Of a stretch of DNA of 64,000 bases, positions 24,101-36,152 are shown piece after piece; within the stretch, counting starts at the first letter, position 1, and each line of letters starts with the position of its first letter. This DNA is from Streptomyces klenkii (GTDB taxonomy: Bacteria > Actinomycetota > Actinomycetes > Streptomycetales > Streptomycetaceae). The notes beneath the pieces were generated by a model. The model made no database searches, was not told where the DNA came from, and saw only the letters and a program-made list of their open reading frames with translations. The translations under genes were made by a program, and so were the position numbers. The stretch covers positions 496,001 through 560,000 of the forward strand of contig NZ_RBAM01000002.1 of assembly GCF_003626645.1 (NCBI RefSeq), read 5' to 3'.

Positions 24101-26476
24101 TCACACCGCCCGCCACCACACCGTCGCCAGCGGCGGCAGCGTCACCGTGATGCTCGCCGGGCGGCCGTGGTGGCGCGTGGCCTCCGTCTTGACCGGGTCG
24201 GGCGTGGTGACGCCGCTGCCCCCGTAGCGGCCGCCGTCCGTGTTGAGGATCTCCTGCCACGCCGTGAACCGGCCGGGCACGCCCAGCGCGTACCCGTGCC
24301 GCACCACGGGGGAGAAGTTGCTGACCGCCAGCAGGGGCGCGCCCTGGGCGTCGAAGCGCAGGAACGCGAAGACGTTGTCCTCCGAGGCGTCGCCCACCAC
24401 CCACTCGAAGCCCTCGGGCACCGTGTCCCGCTGCCACAGGGCGGGCGTCGAGCGGTAGGCCGCGTTCAGGTCGCGGACCAGGTCGCGGACGCCCCGGTGG
24501 TCCGCCTCCGCCGAGTACGAGGGGTCCAGCAGCCACCAGTCCGGGCCGTGCGCCTCGGACCACTCCGCGCCCTGCGCGAACTCCTGCCCCATGAAGAGCA
24601 GCTGCTTGCCCGGGTGCGCCCACATGAAGCCCAGGTAGGCGCGGTGGTTCGCGCGCTGCTGCCACCAGTCGCCCGGCATCTTCGACACCAGCGACCGCTT
24701 GCCGTGGACGACCTCGTCGTGCGAGATGGGCAGCACGTAGTTCTCGCTGTACGCGTAGATCATCGAGAACGTCATCTCGCCGTGGTGGTACTTGCGGTGC
24801 ACCGGCTCCTTGGAGACGTAGACCAGCGAGTCGTGCATCCAGCCCATGTTCCACTTCAGGCCGAAGCCGAGGCCGCCGAAGCCGCCCGCGCCGACGTGGT
24901 GCGTGGCGCGGGTGACGCCGTCCCACGCCGTGGACTCCTCCGCCACCGTGACCACGCCGGGGCAGCGGCGGTAGACGGTGGCGTTCATCTCCTGGAGGAA
25001 CGCCACCGCGTCCAGGTTCTCCCGGCCGCCGTGGGCGTTCGGCGTCCACTGCCCCTCCTCGCGCGAGTAGTCGAGGTAGAGCATGGAGGCGACGGCGTCC
25101 ACGCGCAGGCCGTCGATGTGGAACTCCTCGCACCAGTACACGGCGTTGGCCACCAGGAAGTTGCGCACCTCCGTACGGCCGTAGTCGAACTCCAGCGTGC
25201 CCCAGTCGGGGTGCGCGGCGCGCAGCGGGTCCGCGGGCTCGTACAGCGGCCGCCCGTCGAACTCGGCCAGCGCCCAGTCGTCGCGCGGGAAGTGCGCCGG
25301 CACCCAGTCCATGAGGACGCCGATGCCCGCCGCGTGCAGCGCGTCCACCAAGTACTTGAAGTCGTCCGGGGTGCCCAGGCGGGCGGTCGGGGCGTAGAAA
25401 CCGGTGATCTGATAACCCCACGAACCGCCGAAGGGGTGCTCGGCGATCGGCATCAGCTCCACGTGCGTGAAGCCGAGGTCCTTGACGTACGCGGGGAGCT
25501 GATCCGCCAGCTGCCGGTACGTCAGGCCCGGGCGCCAGGACGGCAGGTGCACCTCGTACACCGAGAACGGGTGCTCGTGCACCGGCCGGGCCGTGCGCGC
25601 CGCCATCCACTCCGCGTCCCGCCAGGCGTGGTGCGAGGCGTGCACGACGGACGCGTTCGCCGGAGGGGCCTCCGTGCGCCGCGCCATCGGGTCCGCGCGC
25701 ATCGTGTGCGAGCCGTCCGGGCGCGTGATCTCGAACTTGTACAGCGCGCCCTCGCCGATGCCCGGCAGGAACAGCTCCCACACCCCGGTCGCGCCCAGCG
25801 AGCGCATCGGGTGCCCCGTGCCGTCCCAGTAGTTGAAGTCGCCGACGACGCGCACGCCGCGGGCGTTCGGCGCCCACACCGTGAAGCGGGTGCCCGCCAC
25901 TCCCTCGTGCTCCATCGGCTGCGCGCCGAGCGCCCGCCACAGCTGCTCGTGGCGGCCCTCGCCGATCAGGTGCAGGTCCAGGTCGCCGAGCGCGGGCAGG
26001 AAGCGGTACGGGTCCTCCGTCTCCAGCTCCGTGTCCTCGTAGCTCACCAGGAGGCGGTAGTCGGGGAGCTCGCTGAGGGGCAGCACCGCCGCGAAGAAGC
26101 CGTCCCCTTCGTCGTCCAGGTCCACCCGCAGGCCCTTCGCGGTGACCGCCACGGAGCGTGCGAAGGGGCGCAGGGTGCGGAAGCGCACGCCGCCGCGCAC
26201 CGGGTGCGCTCCCAGCAGGCCGTGCGGGTCGTGGTGCGCGCCGTGCAGCAGCCGCTCCCGGTCCTCCGCCCCCAGCGGCTCCGCCCGCCGCGCTCCACGC
26301 CGCGCGGGTGGGCGCCCGGAGCCCTGTGCGGTTGCGGGCTCCGCGCCGGGCTCCGGTTCGGGCGCCCGCCCCGCCTGCCCGCCCCGCCCCGGCAGGAACG
26401 TGGCCGGGACCCCTCGCGCGGCTTCCGCGGCTTCGGGCTCATGAGGCGGTCGTCGGGACGGCGGTCGAGCGGTCAC
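24101..26476 (-). CDS. glgB: 1,4-alpha-glucan branching enzyme GlgB
   Basis: A 791-residue GH13 enzyme that makes alpha-1,6 branches in the alpha-glucan built by GlgE. An N-terminal extension of about 75 Pro/Arg-rich residues precedes the N1/CBM48 domains ([20 protein letters not shown]). The barrel includes [11 protein letters not shown] with nucleophile Asp460 and VAEESTAW with acid/base Glu513. Their 53-residue spacing equals that of E. coli GlgB (405/458). The transition-state region [12 protein letters not shown] follows. The GTG start has GAGGAGG 8 bases upstream. It is last in the glgE-treS-mak-glgB operon, 112 bases after mak. Confidence 0.96.
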   Translation of the reverse strand: MTARPPSRRPPHEPEAAEAARGVPATFLPGRGGQAGRAPEPEPGAEPATAQGSGRPPARRGARRAEPLGAEDRERLLHGAHHDPHGLLGAHPVRGGVRFRTLRPFARSVAVTAKGLRVDLDDEGDGFFAAVLPLSELPDYRLLVSYEDTELETEDPYRFLPALGDLDLHLIGEGRHEQLWRALGAQPMEHEGVAGTRFTVWAPNARGVRVVGDFNYWDGTGHPMRSLGATGVWELFLPGIGEGALYKFEITRPDGSHTMRADPMARRTEAPPANASVVHASHHAWRDAEWMAARTARPVHEHPFSVYEVHLPSWRPGLTYRQLADQLPAYVKDLGFTHVELMPIAEHPFGGSWGYQITGFYAPTARLGTPDDFKYLVDALHAAGIGVLMDWVPAHFPRDDWALAEFDGRPLYEPADPLRAAHPDWGTLEFDYGRTEVRNFLVANAVYWCEEFHIDGLRVDAVASMLYLDYSREEGQWTPNAHGGRENLDAVAFLQEMNATVYRRCPGVVTVAEESTAWDGVTRATHHVGAGGFGGLGFGLKWNMGWMHDSLVYVSKEPVHRKYHHGEMTFSMIYAYSENYVLPISHDEVVHGKRSLVSKMPGDWWQQRANHRAYLGFMWAHPGKQLLFMGQEFAQGAEWSEAHGPDWWLLDPSYSAEADHRGVRDLVRDLNAAYRSTPALWQRDTVPEGFEWVVGDASEDNVFAFLRFDAQGAPLLAVSNFSPVVRHGYALGVPGRFTAWQEILNTDGGRYGGSGVTTPDPVKTEATRHHGRPASITVTLPPLATVWWRAV

Positions 26477-26588
26477 AGTGCGGTCCTCCTCAGAACCTCC
26501 CGGCCGACGACACCGCCGGCCCCGGGAGCGGAATAAGCCATACGGGCGCGGTGCCGGACCGGCCCGTGGTTGTTCGGGGGGCGCGTCC

Positions 26589-28145
<1,557 letters not shown>

Positions 28146-28480
28146 GGCGTCGCGTCCTTTCCCCGGGGCGTGGCATATGGGGCAAAGTGTCCCGGATCGC
28201 GGTCCCGGATTGCGGCATTGACCTGTACGCGGTGCTGCGGTGCTGGGCTCCCCGGCCGGGGCCGGGGGAAGTGCCGTGCGGGCTCGTCCGGTGCGGTCAG
28301 CGCCCGCGGCCCCTGGTGCGGCGCGCGCGGCGGCCGGGGTGCGGCCCCTGCGGCGGTCCTCGTAGCGGAAGTGATCCGTTCGGCCCGGCTCGTGCGTAGT
28401 AGTACGAGTTCCCAGGGCTGCCGGGGGAAAACCGCCCGTGCGCGGCCGGCCGGCGGGCGCCGGCGCGCACGGGAGCGCCC
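28146..28480. other. 335-bp gap between treS and mak
   Basis: No convincing gene. A pair of 9-bp direct repeats, gtcccggat, lies at 28189-28197 and 28202-28210, upstream of mak. An AT-rich catatg (about 28174) is a weak -10 candidate on the minus strand. The treS-proximal part is a long GC-rich inverted-repeat-prone stretch (about 28440-28470). Confidence 0.4.
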
Positions 28481-30214
28481 TCAGTGGCCGGCCTGCGGCG
28501 GCGCACCACGGCGGAGCCGGAACCAGTAGAAGCCGTGACCGGCCAGGGTCAGCAGATAGGGCAGTTCACCGATGGCGGGGAAGCGCACCCCACCGATCAG
28601 CTCGACGGGATGCCGGCCGCTGAACGCCCGCAGATCGAGCTCGGTCGGCTGTGCGAAGCGGGAGAAGTTGTTCACGCACAGCACGATGTCGTCCTCCCCC
28701 TGCCCCGGCAGCCGCACTTCGCGCAGGAACGCGAGCACGGCCGGGTTGCTGGAGGTGAGCTCGGTGTACGAGCCGAGCCCGAACGCCGGGTTCTGCTTGC
28801 GGATCTCGATCATCCGGCGGGTCCAGTGCAGCAGCGACGAGGGGCTGCTCATCGCCGCCTCGACGTTGGTGACCTGATAGCCGTAGACCGGGTCCATGAT
28901 GGTCGGCAGGTACAGTCGGCCCGGGTCGCAGGAGGAGAAGCCCGCGTTGCGGTCGGGCGTCCACTGCATCGGCGTGCGCACGCCGTCGCGGTCGCCGAGC
29001 CAGATGTTGTCGCCCATGCCGATCTCGTCGCCGTAATAGAGGATCGGAGAGCCGGGCAGGGAGAACAGCAGCGCGGTGAACAGCTCGATCTGATTGCGGT
29101 CGTTGTCGAGCAGCGGGGCGAGCCGCCGCCGGATGCCGATGTTGGCGCGCATCCGCGGATCCTTGGCGTACTCCGCGTACATGTAGTCGCGCTCTTCGTC
29201 GGTGACCATCTCCAGCGTCAGCTCGTCGTGGTTGCGCAGGAAGATGCCCCACTGGCAGCGCGAGGGGATGGCCGGGGTCTTCGCCAGGATTTCCGAGACC
29301 GGGTAGCGCGACTCCCGGCGCACGGCCATGAAGATGCGCGGCATCACGGGGAAGTGGAATGCCATATGGCATTCGTCGCCGCCGGACTCGTAGTTCCCGA
29401 AGTAGTCGACGACGTCCTCGGGCCACTGATTGGCCTCGGCCAGCAGCACGGTGTCCGGGTAATGGGCGTCGATCTCCGCCCGGACGCGCTTGAGGAACTG
29501 GTGCGAGCGCGGCAGGTTCTCGCAGTTGGTGCCCTCCTCGGCGAAGAGATAGGGCACGGCGTCCAGCCGGAAGCCGTCGATGCCGAGGTCCAGCCAGAAC
29601 CGCAGCGCGGCCAGGATCTCCTCCTGCACCGCCGGGTTCTCGTAGTTGAGATCGGGCTGGTGCGAGAAGAAGCGGTGCCAGTAGTACTGCTTGCGGACCG
29701 GGTCGAAGGTCCAGTTCGAGGTCTCCGTGTCGACGAAGATGATGCGCGCGTCCGGATAGCGCTTGTCGTCGTCCGCCCAGACGTAGTAGTCGCCGTAGGG
29801 GCCGTCGGGATCGCTGCGCGACTGCTGGAACCACTCGTGCTGATCGCTCGTATGGTTCATGACAAAGTCGATGATGACGCGCATGCCCCGCTGGTGCGCG
29901 GCGTCCACGAACTCCACGAAGTCGGCCAGGTCGCCGAACTCCGGCAGCACCGCGGTGTAGTCGGAGACGTCGTAGCCCCCGTCGCGCAGCGGCGACTGGA
30001 AGAACGGCGGCAGCCACAGGCAGTCGACGCCCAGCCACTGCAAATAATCCAGCTTGGCCGTCAGACCCTTGAGGTCGCCGATGCCGTCGCCGTCGCTGTC
30101 CTGGAAGGACCGTACGAGCACCTCGTAGAAGACGGCGCGCTTGAACCAGTCGGGATCCAGGTCCTTGGCGGGAGTGTCCTCGAAGGTATCGGGGACGGGC
30201 TCATTGACGATCAT
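28481..30214 (-). CDS. treS: Trehalose synthase (maltose alpha-D-glucosyltransferase) TreS
   Basis: A 577-residue GH13 enzyme interconverting trehalose and maltose. The catalytic triad by position is Asp218 ([10 protein letters not shown]), Glu260 ([13 protein letters not shown]) and Asp330 ([12 protein letters not shown]). The segment [17 protein letters not shown] is characteristic of TreS rather than amylase. Length fits stand-alone TreS; there is no maltokinase fusion. The ATG overlaps the glgE stop by 4 bases (ATGA), so the two are coupled. In the pathway it supplies maltose for Mak. Confidence 0.96.
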   Translation of the reverse strand: MIVNEPVPDTFEDTPAKDLDPDWFKRAVFYEVLVRSFQDSDGDGIGDLKGLTAKLDYLQWLGVDCLWLPPFFQSPLRDGGYDVSDYTAVLPEFGDLADFVEFVDAAHQRGMRVIIDFVMNHTSDQHEWFQQSRSDPDGPYGDYYVWADDDKRYPDARIIFVDTETSNWTFDPVRKQYYWHRFFSHQPDLNYENPAVQEEILAALRFWLDLGIDGFRLDAVPYLFAEEGTNCENLPRSHQFLKRVRAEIDAHYPDTVLLAEANQWPEDVVDYFGNYESGGDECHMAFHFPVMPRIFMAVRRESRYPVSEILAKTPAIPSRCQWGIFLRNHDELTLEMVTDEERDYMYAEYAKDPRMRANIGIRRRLAPLLDNDRNQIELFTALLFSLPGSPILYYGDEIGMGDNIWLGDRDGVRTPMQWTPDRNAGFSSCDPGRLYLPTIMDPVYGYQVTNVEAAMSSPSSLLHWTRRMIEIRKQNPAFGLGSYTELTSSNPAVLAFLREVRLPGQGEDDIVLCVNNFSRFAQPTELDLRAFSGRHPVELIGGVRFPAIGELPYLLTLAGHGFYWFRLRRGAPPQAGH

Positions 30215-32208
30215 GGTGTGGGTGACCCTCCGATCGGTGAGGACGGTCGCAGCGAGAACACGTGCGCGGGCGCGAGAGAACGGCCCGGCTCGAGGCGCAC
30301 ATAGTTGTCCCTGCCCCAGTGATAGGTCTCTCCGGTGAGCTCGTCGCGCACCGGGACGGACTCATGCCATGCGAGGCCGAGTTCCGGCATGTCCAACGAG
30401 ACCGTGGCCTCGTGGGTGTGGTGGGGGTCGAGGTTGACAACGGTCAGTACGCACGAGGTGCCCGCACGCTTGGAATAGGCGATGACGGCGTCGTTGTCGG
30501 CGTAATGGAAACGCAGGTTGCGCAGCTGCCGCAGGGCCGGCTGGCGCCGTCGCAGCCGGTTCAGCAGGGTGATCAGCGGGGCCAGGCTGCGCCCCTCGCG
30601 CTCGGCCGCCTCCCAGTCGCGCGGCCGCAGCTGGTATTTCTCCGAGTCCAGGTATTCCTCGCTCCCGGGGTGCACCGGAGTGTTCTCGCACAGTTCGTAA
30701 CCGGCGTAGACGCCCCAGGACGGGGAGAGCGTCGCGGCGAGCACGGCGCGCGCCTCGAAGGCGGGCCGCCCGCCGTGCTGGAGATGGGCGTGCAGGATGT
30801 CCGGGGTGTTCACGAAGAGGTTGGGGCGCATGAGGGCGGCCGACTCCCCGGCCAGCTCCGTGAGGTAGCCGGTGAGCTCCTCCTTGGTGTTGCGCCAGGT
30901 GAAATAGGTGTACGACTGCTGGAAGCCGATCGCGCCGAGCGTGCGCATCATCGCGGGCCGGGTGAAGGCCTCGGCGAGGAAGACCACGTCCGGATCGGTG
31001 CGGCCGATCTCGGCGATCACCTTCTCCCAGAAGACCACCGGCTTGGTGTGCGGATTGTCGACCCGGAAGATCCGCACGCCGCGCTCCATCCAGAACCGCA
31101 GCACCCGCAGGCTCTCCCGGAGCAGCCCGTCGAAGTCCTCGTCGAAGGCCAGGGGATAGATGTCCTGGTACTTCTTGGGCGGGTTCTCGGCGTAGGCGAT
31201 CGTGCCGTCGGCGCGGTGGTGGAACCACTCGGGGTGCTTGGCCACCCAGGGGTGGTCCGGGGAGCACTGGAGCGCGAAGTCGAGGGCGACCTCCATGCGC
31301 AGCTCGCGGGCGCGCGCGACGAAGTGGTCGAAGTCCTCGAAGGTGCCGAGGTCCGGGTGGAGGGCGTCGTGGCCGCCGTCGGCCGAGCCGATCGCCCAGG
31401 GGCTGCCGACGTCGTACGGGCCCGCGGTGAGCGCGTTGTTGGGGCCCTTGCGGTACGCGGTGCCGATGGGGTGCACCGGCGGCAGGTAGACGACGTCGAA
31501 GCCCATGGCGGCGACGGCCGGCAGCCGCCGCGCCGCGGTCCGGAACGTGCCGCTGCGGGCGGGAAGGCGGCCCTCCGCGGGCCGGGCCCCCTCGGAGCGC
31601 GGGAACATCTCGTACCAGGACCCGAACAGCGCCCGCTCGCGCTCCACCAGCACCGGCACCGGCCGGCTCGCGGTCACCAGCTCGCGCAGCGGGTGCTCGG
31701 CCAGGGCGGCCGTGACCGGCGGCGCGAGGGCGGCGGCGAGCCGGGCGGTGGCCGGCCGGCCCGGGTCGCGCAGCGCGTCGACGGCGGTCAGCACCGCCTC
31801 GCGGCCCTCTTTCTTCGGCACTCCGGCGGCGGCCCGCTCGTACAGCAGCGCGCCTTCCTCCAGCACGAGTTGGACGTCCATGCCGGCCGGGATCTTCACC
31901 GACGCCGTCCGGCGCCACGACGCCACCGGATCGCTCCACGCCTCCACCGCGTACGTCCAGCGCCCCTCGCTGTCCGGGGTCACGTCCGCGCCCCAGCGGT
32001 CGGTGCCGGGCGTGAGCTCGCGCATGGGGGTCCAGGGGCCGCAGCGGCCCGCCGGGTCGCGCAGCACCACATTGGCGCCGAGCGCGTCGTGGCCCTCGCG
32101 GAAGACGGTGGCGGTGACCTGGAAGGTCTCGCCGACGACCGCCTTGACCGGCCGGCGGCCGCAGTCCACGAGCGGCCCGAGGTCCAGGACGGGGATACGA
32201 CCGATCAT
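30211..32208 (-). CDS. glgE: Alpha-1,4-glucan:maltose-1-phosphate maltosyltransferase GlgE
   Basis: A 665-residue GH13_3 enzyme that extends alpha-1,4-glucan with maltosyl units from maltose-1-phosphate. It starts [20 protein letters not shown], the family N-terminus, and its N-domain has [19 protein letters not shown]. The nucleophile is Asp384 ([16 protein letters not shown]) and the acid/base is Glu413 (FLAEAFTRP). Their 29-residue spacing equals that of S. coelicolor GlgE (394/423). [19 protein letters not shown] is another family block. The ATG at 32208 has AGGTGA upstream; the longer frame to 32340 is Arg-rich and unlikely. It is first in the operon and divergent from glgP. Confidence 0.97.
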   Translation of the reverse strand: MIGRIPVLDLGPLVDCGRRPVKAVVGETFQVTATVFREGHDALGANVVLRDPAGRCGPWTPMRELTPGTDRWGADVTPDSEGRWTYAVEAWSDPVASWRRTASVKIPAGMDVQLVLEEGALLYERAAAGVPKKEGREAVLTAVDALRDPGRPATARLAAALAPPVTAALAEHPLRELVTASRPVPVLVERERALFGSWYEMFPRSEGARPAEGRLPARSGTFRTAARRLPAVAAMGFDVVYLPPVHPIGTAYRKGPNNALTAGPYDVGSPWAIGSADGGHDALHPDLGTFEDFDHFVARARELRMEVALDFALQCSPDHPWVAKHPEWFHHRADGTIAYAENPPKKYQDIYPLAFDEDFDGLLRESLRVLRFWMERGVRIFRVDNPHTKPVVFWEKVIAEIGRTDPDVVFLAEAFTRPAMMRTLGAIGFQQSYTYFTWRNTKEELTGYLTELAGESAALMRPNLFVNTPDILHAHLQHGGRPAFEARAVLAATLSPSWGVYAGYELCENTPVHPGSEEYLDSEKYQLRPRDWEAAEREGRSLAPLITLLNRLRRRQPALRQLRNLRFHYADNDAVIAYSKRAGTSCVLTVVNLDPHHTHEATVSLDMPELGLAWHESVPVRDELTGETYHWGRDNYVRLEPGRSLAPAHVFSLRPSSPIGGSPTP

Positions 32209-32906
32209 GGGATCACCTGAGGGGAGGAGGAGGGCGGGAACGGCGGAACGACAGCGGCGGCACTGGCGGGTTCTGCTCTTTCTATCGGCTCCGCCGCCGG
32301 TCGGCTGGGTGCGGGCATGGCTGCTCCTGACCGCGTTCACTCGGGTGGGTGCGGAAGAAATGCGGAAGTGCCGGGGACGGGTACTCGGGGCGGCGGCGGA
32401 CTGCTACGGCCTGCATACCGGTTGAGCTTTCCCACCGGTCCCGGGCGGGCATGCCCGCACCGTGGGACCTACCGGTGCGTAGTTCCCGTGGCACCGGCTG
32501 GGGAGGATGGTCGGCACTCCGTCACCCGTACGAAGTCTCCTCGTAGGGCCGATCGTGTGCAATGCGCGAAAACCGGGTAACCGGCGGCCAGACGGGGTAA
32601 CGGGACGCCGCCACGGCCGCCGAAGGCCGTAGCGGCCCTCGCCCGCCGCCGATCCCGCTGTACGCGCGGCGTATTCCCCTCTCGTACGGATGCCGTACCC
32701 GCCGAAGTGACGCGTGCGGTCCGCTTCCACGCCCCGTCCACCATGCGGACGCTCTTCCCGGCCACGCGGGCGACCCCGGGCTGCGCAGGACGGCCCCATC
32801 CCGCGCGCCGCAGCAGGGGGCGCACTTCCCGCCTGCACCTGCCGGGAGCAGGCAGTTGCCGCGAAGCGCCACGAAGCCCCCCGGCCTCCCCGCTACCGTC
32901 GTGCGG
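32209..32906. other. 698-bp divergent control region between glgE and glgP
   Basis: No gene is supported; the short frames here lack coding character. Visible elements are a perfect inverted repeat GTACGG-ATG-CCGTAC (32684-32698), a second IR ACCGGT...ACCGGT (about 32417-32439), repeated GGGTAAC motifs (about 32575 and 32595), and a leaderless-type -10 TACCGT (32894-32899) 7 bases before the glgP GTG. The size suggests long leaders or several promoters for glycogen genes that are developmentally controlled. Confidence 0.55.
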
Positions 32907-35534
32907 GTGAAGGCCATTCGTCGATTCAGCGTGCGCCCCGTTCTTCCGGAGCCCCTACGACCGCTCAGCGAGCTGGCGCGCAATCTGCGCTGGTCCTGGC
33001 ACCCCGAGACCCGTGAGCTCTTCCAGGCCGTCGACCCCGAGGGCTGGCGCGCCGCCGCCGGCGACCCGATGCGGCTGCTGGGCTCCGTGCCCGCCGACCG
33101 GCTCGCCGCCCTCGCCGACGACCGCCGCTTCCGGCGCCGGCTCACCGCGGCCGCCGACGACCTCCAGGACTACCTCACCGGCCGGCGCTGGTACCAGGAA
33201 CAGCCCGAGGGACTGCCCGCCGCCATCGCCTACTTCTCGCCCGAGTTCGGCATCACCGCCGCCCTCCCGCAGTACAGCGGCGGCCTCGGCATCCTCGCCG
33301 GCGACCACCTGAAGTCCGCCAGCGACCTCGGCGTCCCCCTCATCGGCGTCGGGCTGCTCTACCGCCACGGCTACTTCCGCCAGTCCCTCTCCCGCGAGGG
33401 CTGGCAGCAGGAGCACTACCCCCTGCTCGACCCCAACGAGCTGCCGCTCACCATGCTCCGCGAGCCCGACGGCAGCGCGAGCCGCGTCTCCCTCGCCCTG
33501 CCCGGCGGCCGCTCCCTGCGCGCCCACATCTGGCAGGCCCGCGTCGGCCGCGTGCCCCTGCTCCTCCTCGACTCCGACGTCGAGGAGAACGGCCCCGGCG
33601 AGCGCGAGGTCACCGACCGGCTCTACGGCGGCGGCGGCGAGCACCGGCTGCTGCAAGAGATGCTCCTCGGCATCGGCGGCGTGCGCGCCGTGCGCACCTA
33701 CTGCCGGCTCACCGGCCACCCCGAGCCCGAGGTCTTCCACACCAACGAGGGCCACGCCGGCTTCCTCGGCCTGGAGCGCATCCGCGAGCTCGTCACCACC
33801 GGCCTGGACTTCGACGCCGCCCTGGAGTGCGCCCGCGCCGGCGCCGTCTTCACCACCCACACCCCCGTGCCCGCCGGCATCGACCGCTTCGACCGCGAGC
33901 TCGTCGCCCGCCACTTCGGCCCCGCCGGCGAACTGCCCGGCATCGACGTCGAACGCGTCCTCGAACTGGGCCTGGAGACCTACCCCGGCGGCGAGCCCGG
34001 CCTCTTCAACATGGCCGTCATGGGCCTGCGCCTCGCCCAGCGCGCCAACGGCGTCTCCACCCTCCACGGACAGGTCAGCCGGCAGATGTTCGCCGGCCTG
34101 TGGCCCGGCTTCGACCCCGAGGAGGTGCCCATCGACTCCGTCACCAACGGCGTCCACGCACCCACCTGGGTCGCCCCCGAGGTGCTCCGCCTGGGCGCCC
34201 GCCGGGTCGGCGCCGGCCGCGCCGAGGACGCCCTGGCCGTCGGCGGCTCGCAGCGCTGGGACGCCCTCGCCGATATCCCCGACGCCGACATCTGGGAGCT
34301 GCGCCGCACCCTGCGCGAACAGCTGGTCGAGGAGGTGCGCGAGCGGCTGCGCGCCTCCTGGCGCGAGCGCGGCGCCGGCACCGCCGAGCTCGGCTGGATC
34401 GACGGAGTCCTCGACCCCGGCGTCCTCACCATCGGCTTCGCCCGCCGCGTCCCCTCGTACAAGCGCCTCACCCTGATGCTCCGCGACCGCGACCGCCTCA
34501 TGGAGCTCCTGCTGCACCCCGAGCGCCCCGTGCAGATCGTCGTCGCCGGCAAGGCCCACCCCGCCGACGACAGCGGCAAGCGCCTCGTGCAGGAGCTCGT
34601 GCGCTTCGCCGACGACCCGCGCGTGCGCCGCCGCCTGGTCTTCCTGCCCGACTACGGCATGGCCATGGCCCAGCGGCTCTACCCCGGCTGCGACGTCTGG
34701 CTCAACAACCCGCTGCGGCCGCTGGAGGCCTGCGGCACCTCCGGGATGAAGGCCGCCCTCAACGGCTGTCTCAACCTCTCGGTGCTCGACGGCTGGTGGG
34801 ACGAGTGGTACGAGCCGGACTTCGGCTGGGCCATCCCCACCGCCGACGGCGCGGCCATGGACGAGGACCGCCGCGACGACCTGGAGGCGGCCGCCCTCTA
34901 CGAGCTGCTGGAGCGGCGGGTCGCCCCGCGCTTCTACGACCGGGCGCAGGGCGGGCTGCCGGGCCGCTGGATCGAGATGGTCCGCCGCACGCTCACCACC
35001 CTCGGCCCGAAGGTCCTCGCCGGGCGCATGGTGCGGGAGTACGTGGAGCGGCTCTACGCCCCCGCGGCCGAGGCCCAGCGGGCCCTCACGCCCGCCGCGG
35101 CGAGCGAGCTGGCCGCCTGGAAGGCCCGGGTGCGGGCCGGCTGGCCGGCCGTGGCCGTCGACCACGTGGAGGCCGTCGCCGACACCGCCCTCAACGGCAC
35201 GGCCACGCTCGGCTCCACGGTCTCCCTGCGGGTCAGCGTCACGCTCGGGCCGCTCGACCCGGCGGACGTCGAGGTGCAGGCCGTCGCGGGGCGCGTCGAC
35301 CCCGCCGACCGGCTCAGCAAGACCGCCGTCTTCCCCCTCAAGCCCGCCGGCGGCCCGGCCCTGGACGGCCGCCGCCTCTACGAGGGACCGCTCACCCTCG
35401 ACCGCACGGGCCCCTTCGGCTACACGGTCCGCATCCTGCCCGCGCACCGGCTGCTGTCCAGCGGCGCGGAGATGGGCTTGGTGACCCTGCCGTCGGAGGC
35501 CACGGGCGAGGCGGCGGGGGTGCTCCTGCGCTAG
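32907..35534 (+). CDS. glgP: Alpha-glucan (glycogen/maltodextrin) phosphorylase
   Basis: An 875-residue GT35 enzyme releasing glucose-1-phosphate from alpha-glucan with pyridoxal phosphate. It begins VKAIRRFSVRPVLPEPLRPL, typical of the actinobacterial form. Core motifs are YFSPEFGITAALPQYSGGLG, TNEGHAGFLGLERI and the PLP-lysine block EACGTSGMKAALNGCLN. GTG 32907 is chosen for family fit. It has no Shine-Dalgarno, but TACCGT ends exactly 7 bases upstream, so the message is probably leaderless. It is the degradative counterpart of the divergent glgE operon. Confidence 0.95.
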   Translation: MKAIRRFSVRPVLPEPLRPLSELARNLRWSWHPETRELFQAVDPEGWRAAAGDPMRLLGSVPADRLAALADDRRFRRRLTAAADDLQDYLTGRRWYQEQPEGLPAAIAYFSPEFGITAALPQYSGGLGILAGDHLKSASDLGVPLIGVGLLYRHGYFRQSLSREGWQQEHYPLLDPNELPLTMLREPDGSASRVSLALPGGRSLRAHIWQARVGRVPLLLLDSDVEENGPGEREVTDRLYGGGGEHRLLQEMLLGIGGVRAVRTYCRLTGHPEPEVFHTNEGHAGFLGLERIRELVTTGLDFDAALECARAGAVFTTHTPVPAGIDRFDRELVARHFGPAGELPGIDVERVLELGLETYPGGEPGLFNMAVMGLRLAQRANGVSTLHGQVSRQMFAGLWPGFDPEEVPIDSVTNGVHAPTWVAPEVLRLGARRVGAGRAEDALAVGGSQRWDALADIPDADIWELRRTLREQLVEEVRERLRASWRERGAGTAELGWIDGVLDPGVLTIGFARRVPSYKRLTLMLRDRDRLMELLLHPERPVQIVVAGKAHPADDSGKRLVQELVRFADDPRVRRRLVFLPDYGMAMAQRLYPGCDVWLNNPLRPLEACGTSGMKAALNGCLNLSVLDGWWDEWYEPDFGWAIPTADGAAMDEDRRDDLEAAALYELLERRVAPRFYDRAQGGLPGRWIEMVRRTLTTLGPKVLAGRMVREYVERLYAPAAEAQRALTPAAASELAAWKARVRAGWPAVAVDHVEAVADTALNGTATLGSTVSLRVSVTLGPLDPADVEVQAVAGRVDPADRLSKTAVFPLKPAGGPALDGRRLYEGPLTLDRTGPFGYTVRILPAHRLLSSGAEMGLVTLPSEATGEAAGVLLR

Positions 35535-35633
35535 CCGCGCCGGGCCGGGCACGCCGGCCGCGGCCCCGTGGCCGGATCCCGCGAGGGGGCCGCCGCCGGG
35601 GCCGCGGTCCCCTTCCGTACTGTGGGGCCTCCG

Positions 35634-36152
35634 ATGTCACCGGGGCGGAAGCGGGACGGCGTGACGGCGAAGACGACGACGAAGGCCAAGCGGTGGGCCG
35701 CGGGGCTCCTCTGCCTCCTCATGGCCGTCCTCCCGGGGGCCTACGCGGTGCCCGGTCTCGTCCGCTCCACGGGCCTGGTGGGCACGCCCGGCACCTTCAC
35801 CGTCCTGCTGTGCGAGACCACCGGCACCGGCCGCGGCACTCACACGGTCTGCTACGGCACCTTCCGCCCCGACGGCGGGGGCCGGGCGGATGACCGGGCG
35901 GTGATGGAGACGAAGTACGGCGCGGGCGAGCGGGTGGCGGTCACCCGCAGCGGCGGCGCGTACTACTCGGTGACCCCGGCGGCGTTCTTCGGCTGGCTCG
36001 CCGTGGACGTCTTCGCCGCGTTCATGCTGCTCTGCGCCGCGCTGATTTTCGGCGCGCGGTGGCCCGCACGTGCGTGGGGCGCCGTCCGGGGGAGTCGTGG
36101 CTCACCCCGGACGGCGCCCGGTTCGAAGGCGGCGGTTGCCGCGCGGCGCTAG
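35634..36152 (+). CDS. Small membrane protein of unknown function, two TM helices
   Basis: A 172-residue protein. Helix 1 (about 22-40, WAAGLLCLLMAVLPGAYAVP) and helix 2 (about 125-148, FFGWLAVDVFAAFMLLCAAL) flank a 75-residue extracytoplasmic part. That part has a Cys pair (VLLCETTGTGRG ... HTVCYGTF). The layout resembles DUF3592-type proteins, but the match is not firm. The start could also be the GTG at 35661, which has the better GGAAGCGGG site. The stop overlaps the convergent protease gene stop by 4 bases. No function is assigned. Confidence 0.7.
   Translation: MSPGRKRDGVTAKTTTKAKRWAAGLLCLLMAVLPGAYAVPGLVRSTGLVGTPGTFTVLLCETTGTGRGTHTVCYGTFRPDGGGRADDRAVMETKYGAGERVAVTRSGGAYYSVTPAAFFGWLAVDVFAAFMLLCAALIFGARWPARAWGAVRGSRGSPRTAPGSKAAVAARR

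Noticed and set aside
24026..26536. 836-codon plus-strand frame opposite glgB
   Set aside because: Antisense shadow; the minus strand encodes a complete branching enzyme with catalytic residues.
28297..28509. Small minus-strand frame between treS and mak
   Set aside because: Arg/Pro-rich, no ribosome site, overlaps the treS 3' end; not credible as a gene.
32955..35552. 865-codon minus-strand frame opposite glgP
   Set aside because: Complement of a strongly conserved phosphorylase; composition (Gly/Val/Glu/Asp monotony) is typical of antisense frames in GC-rich DNA.
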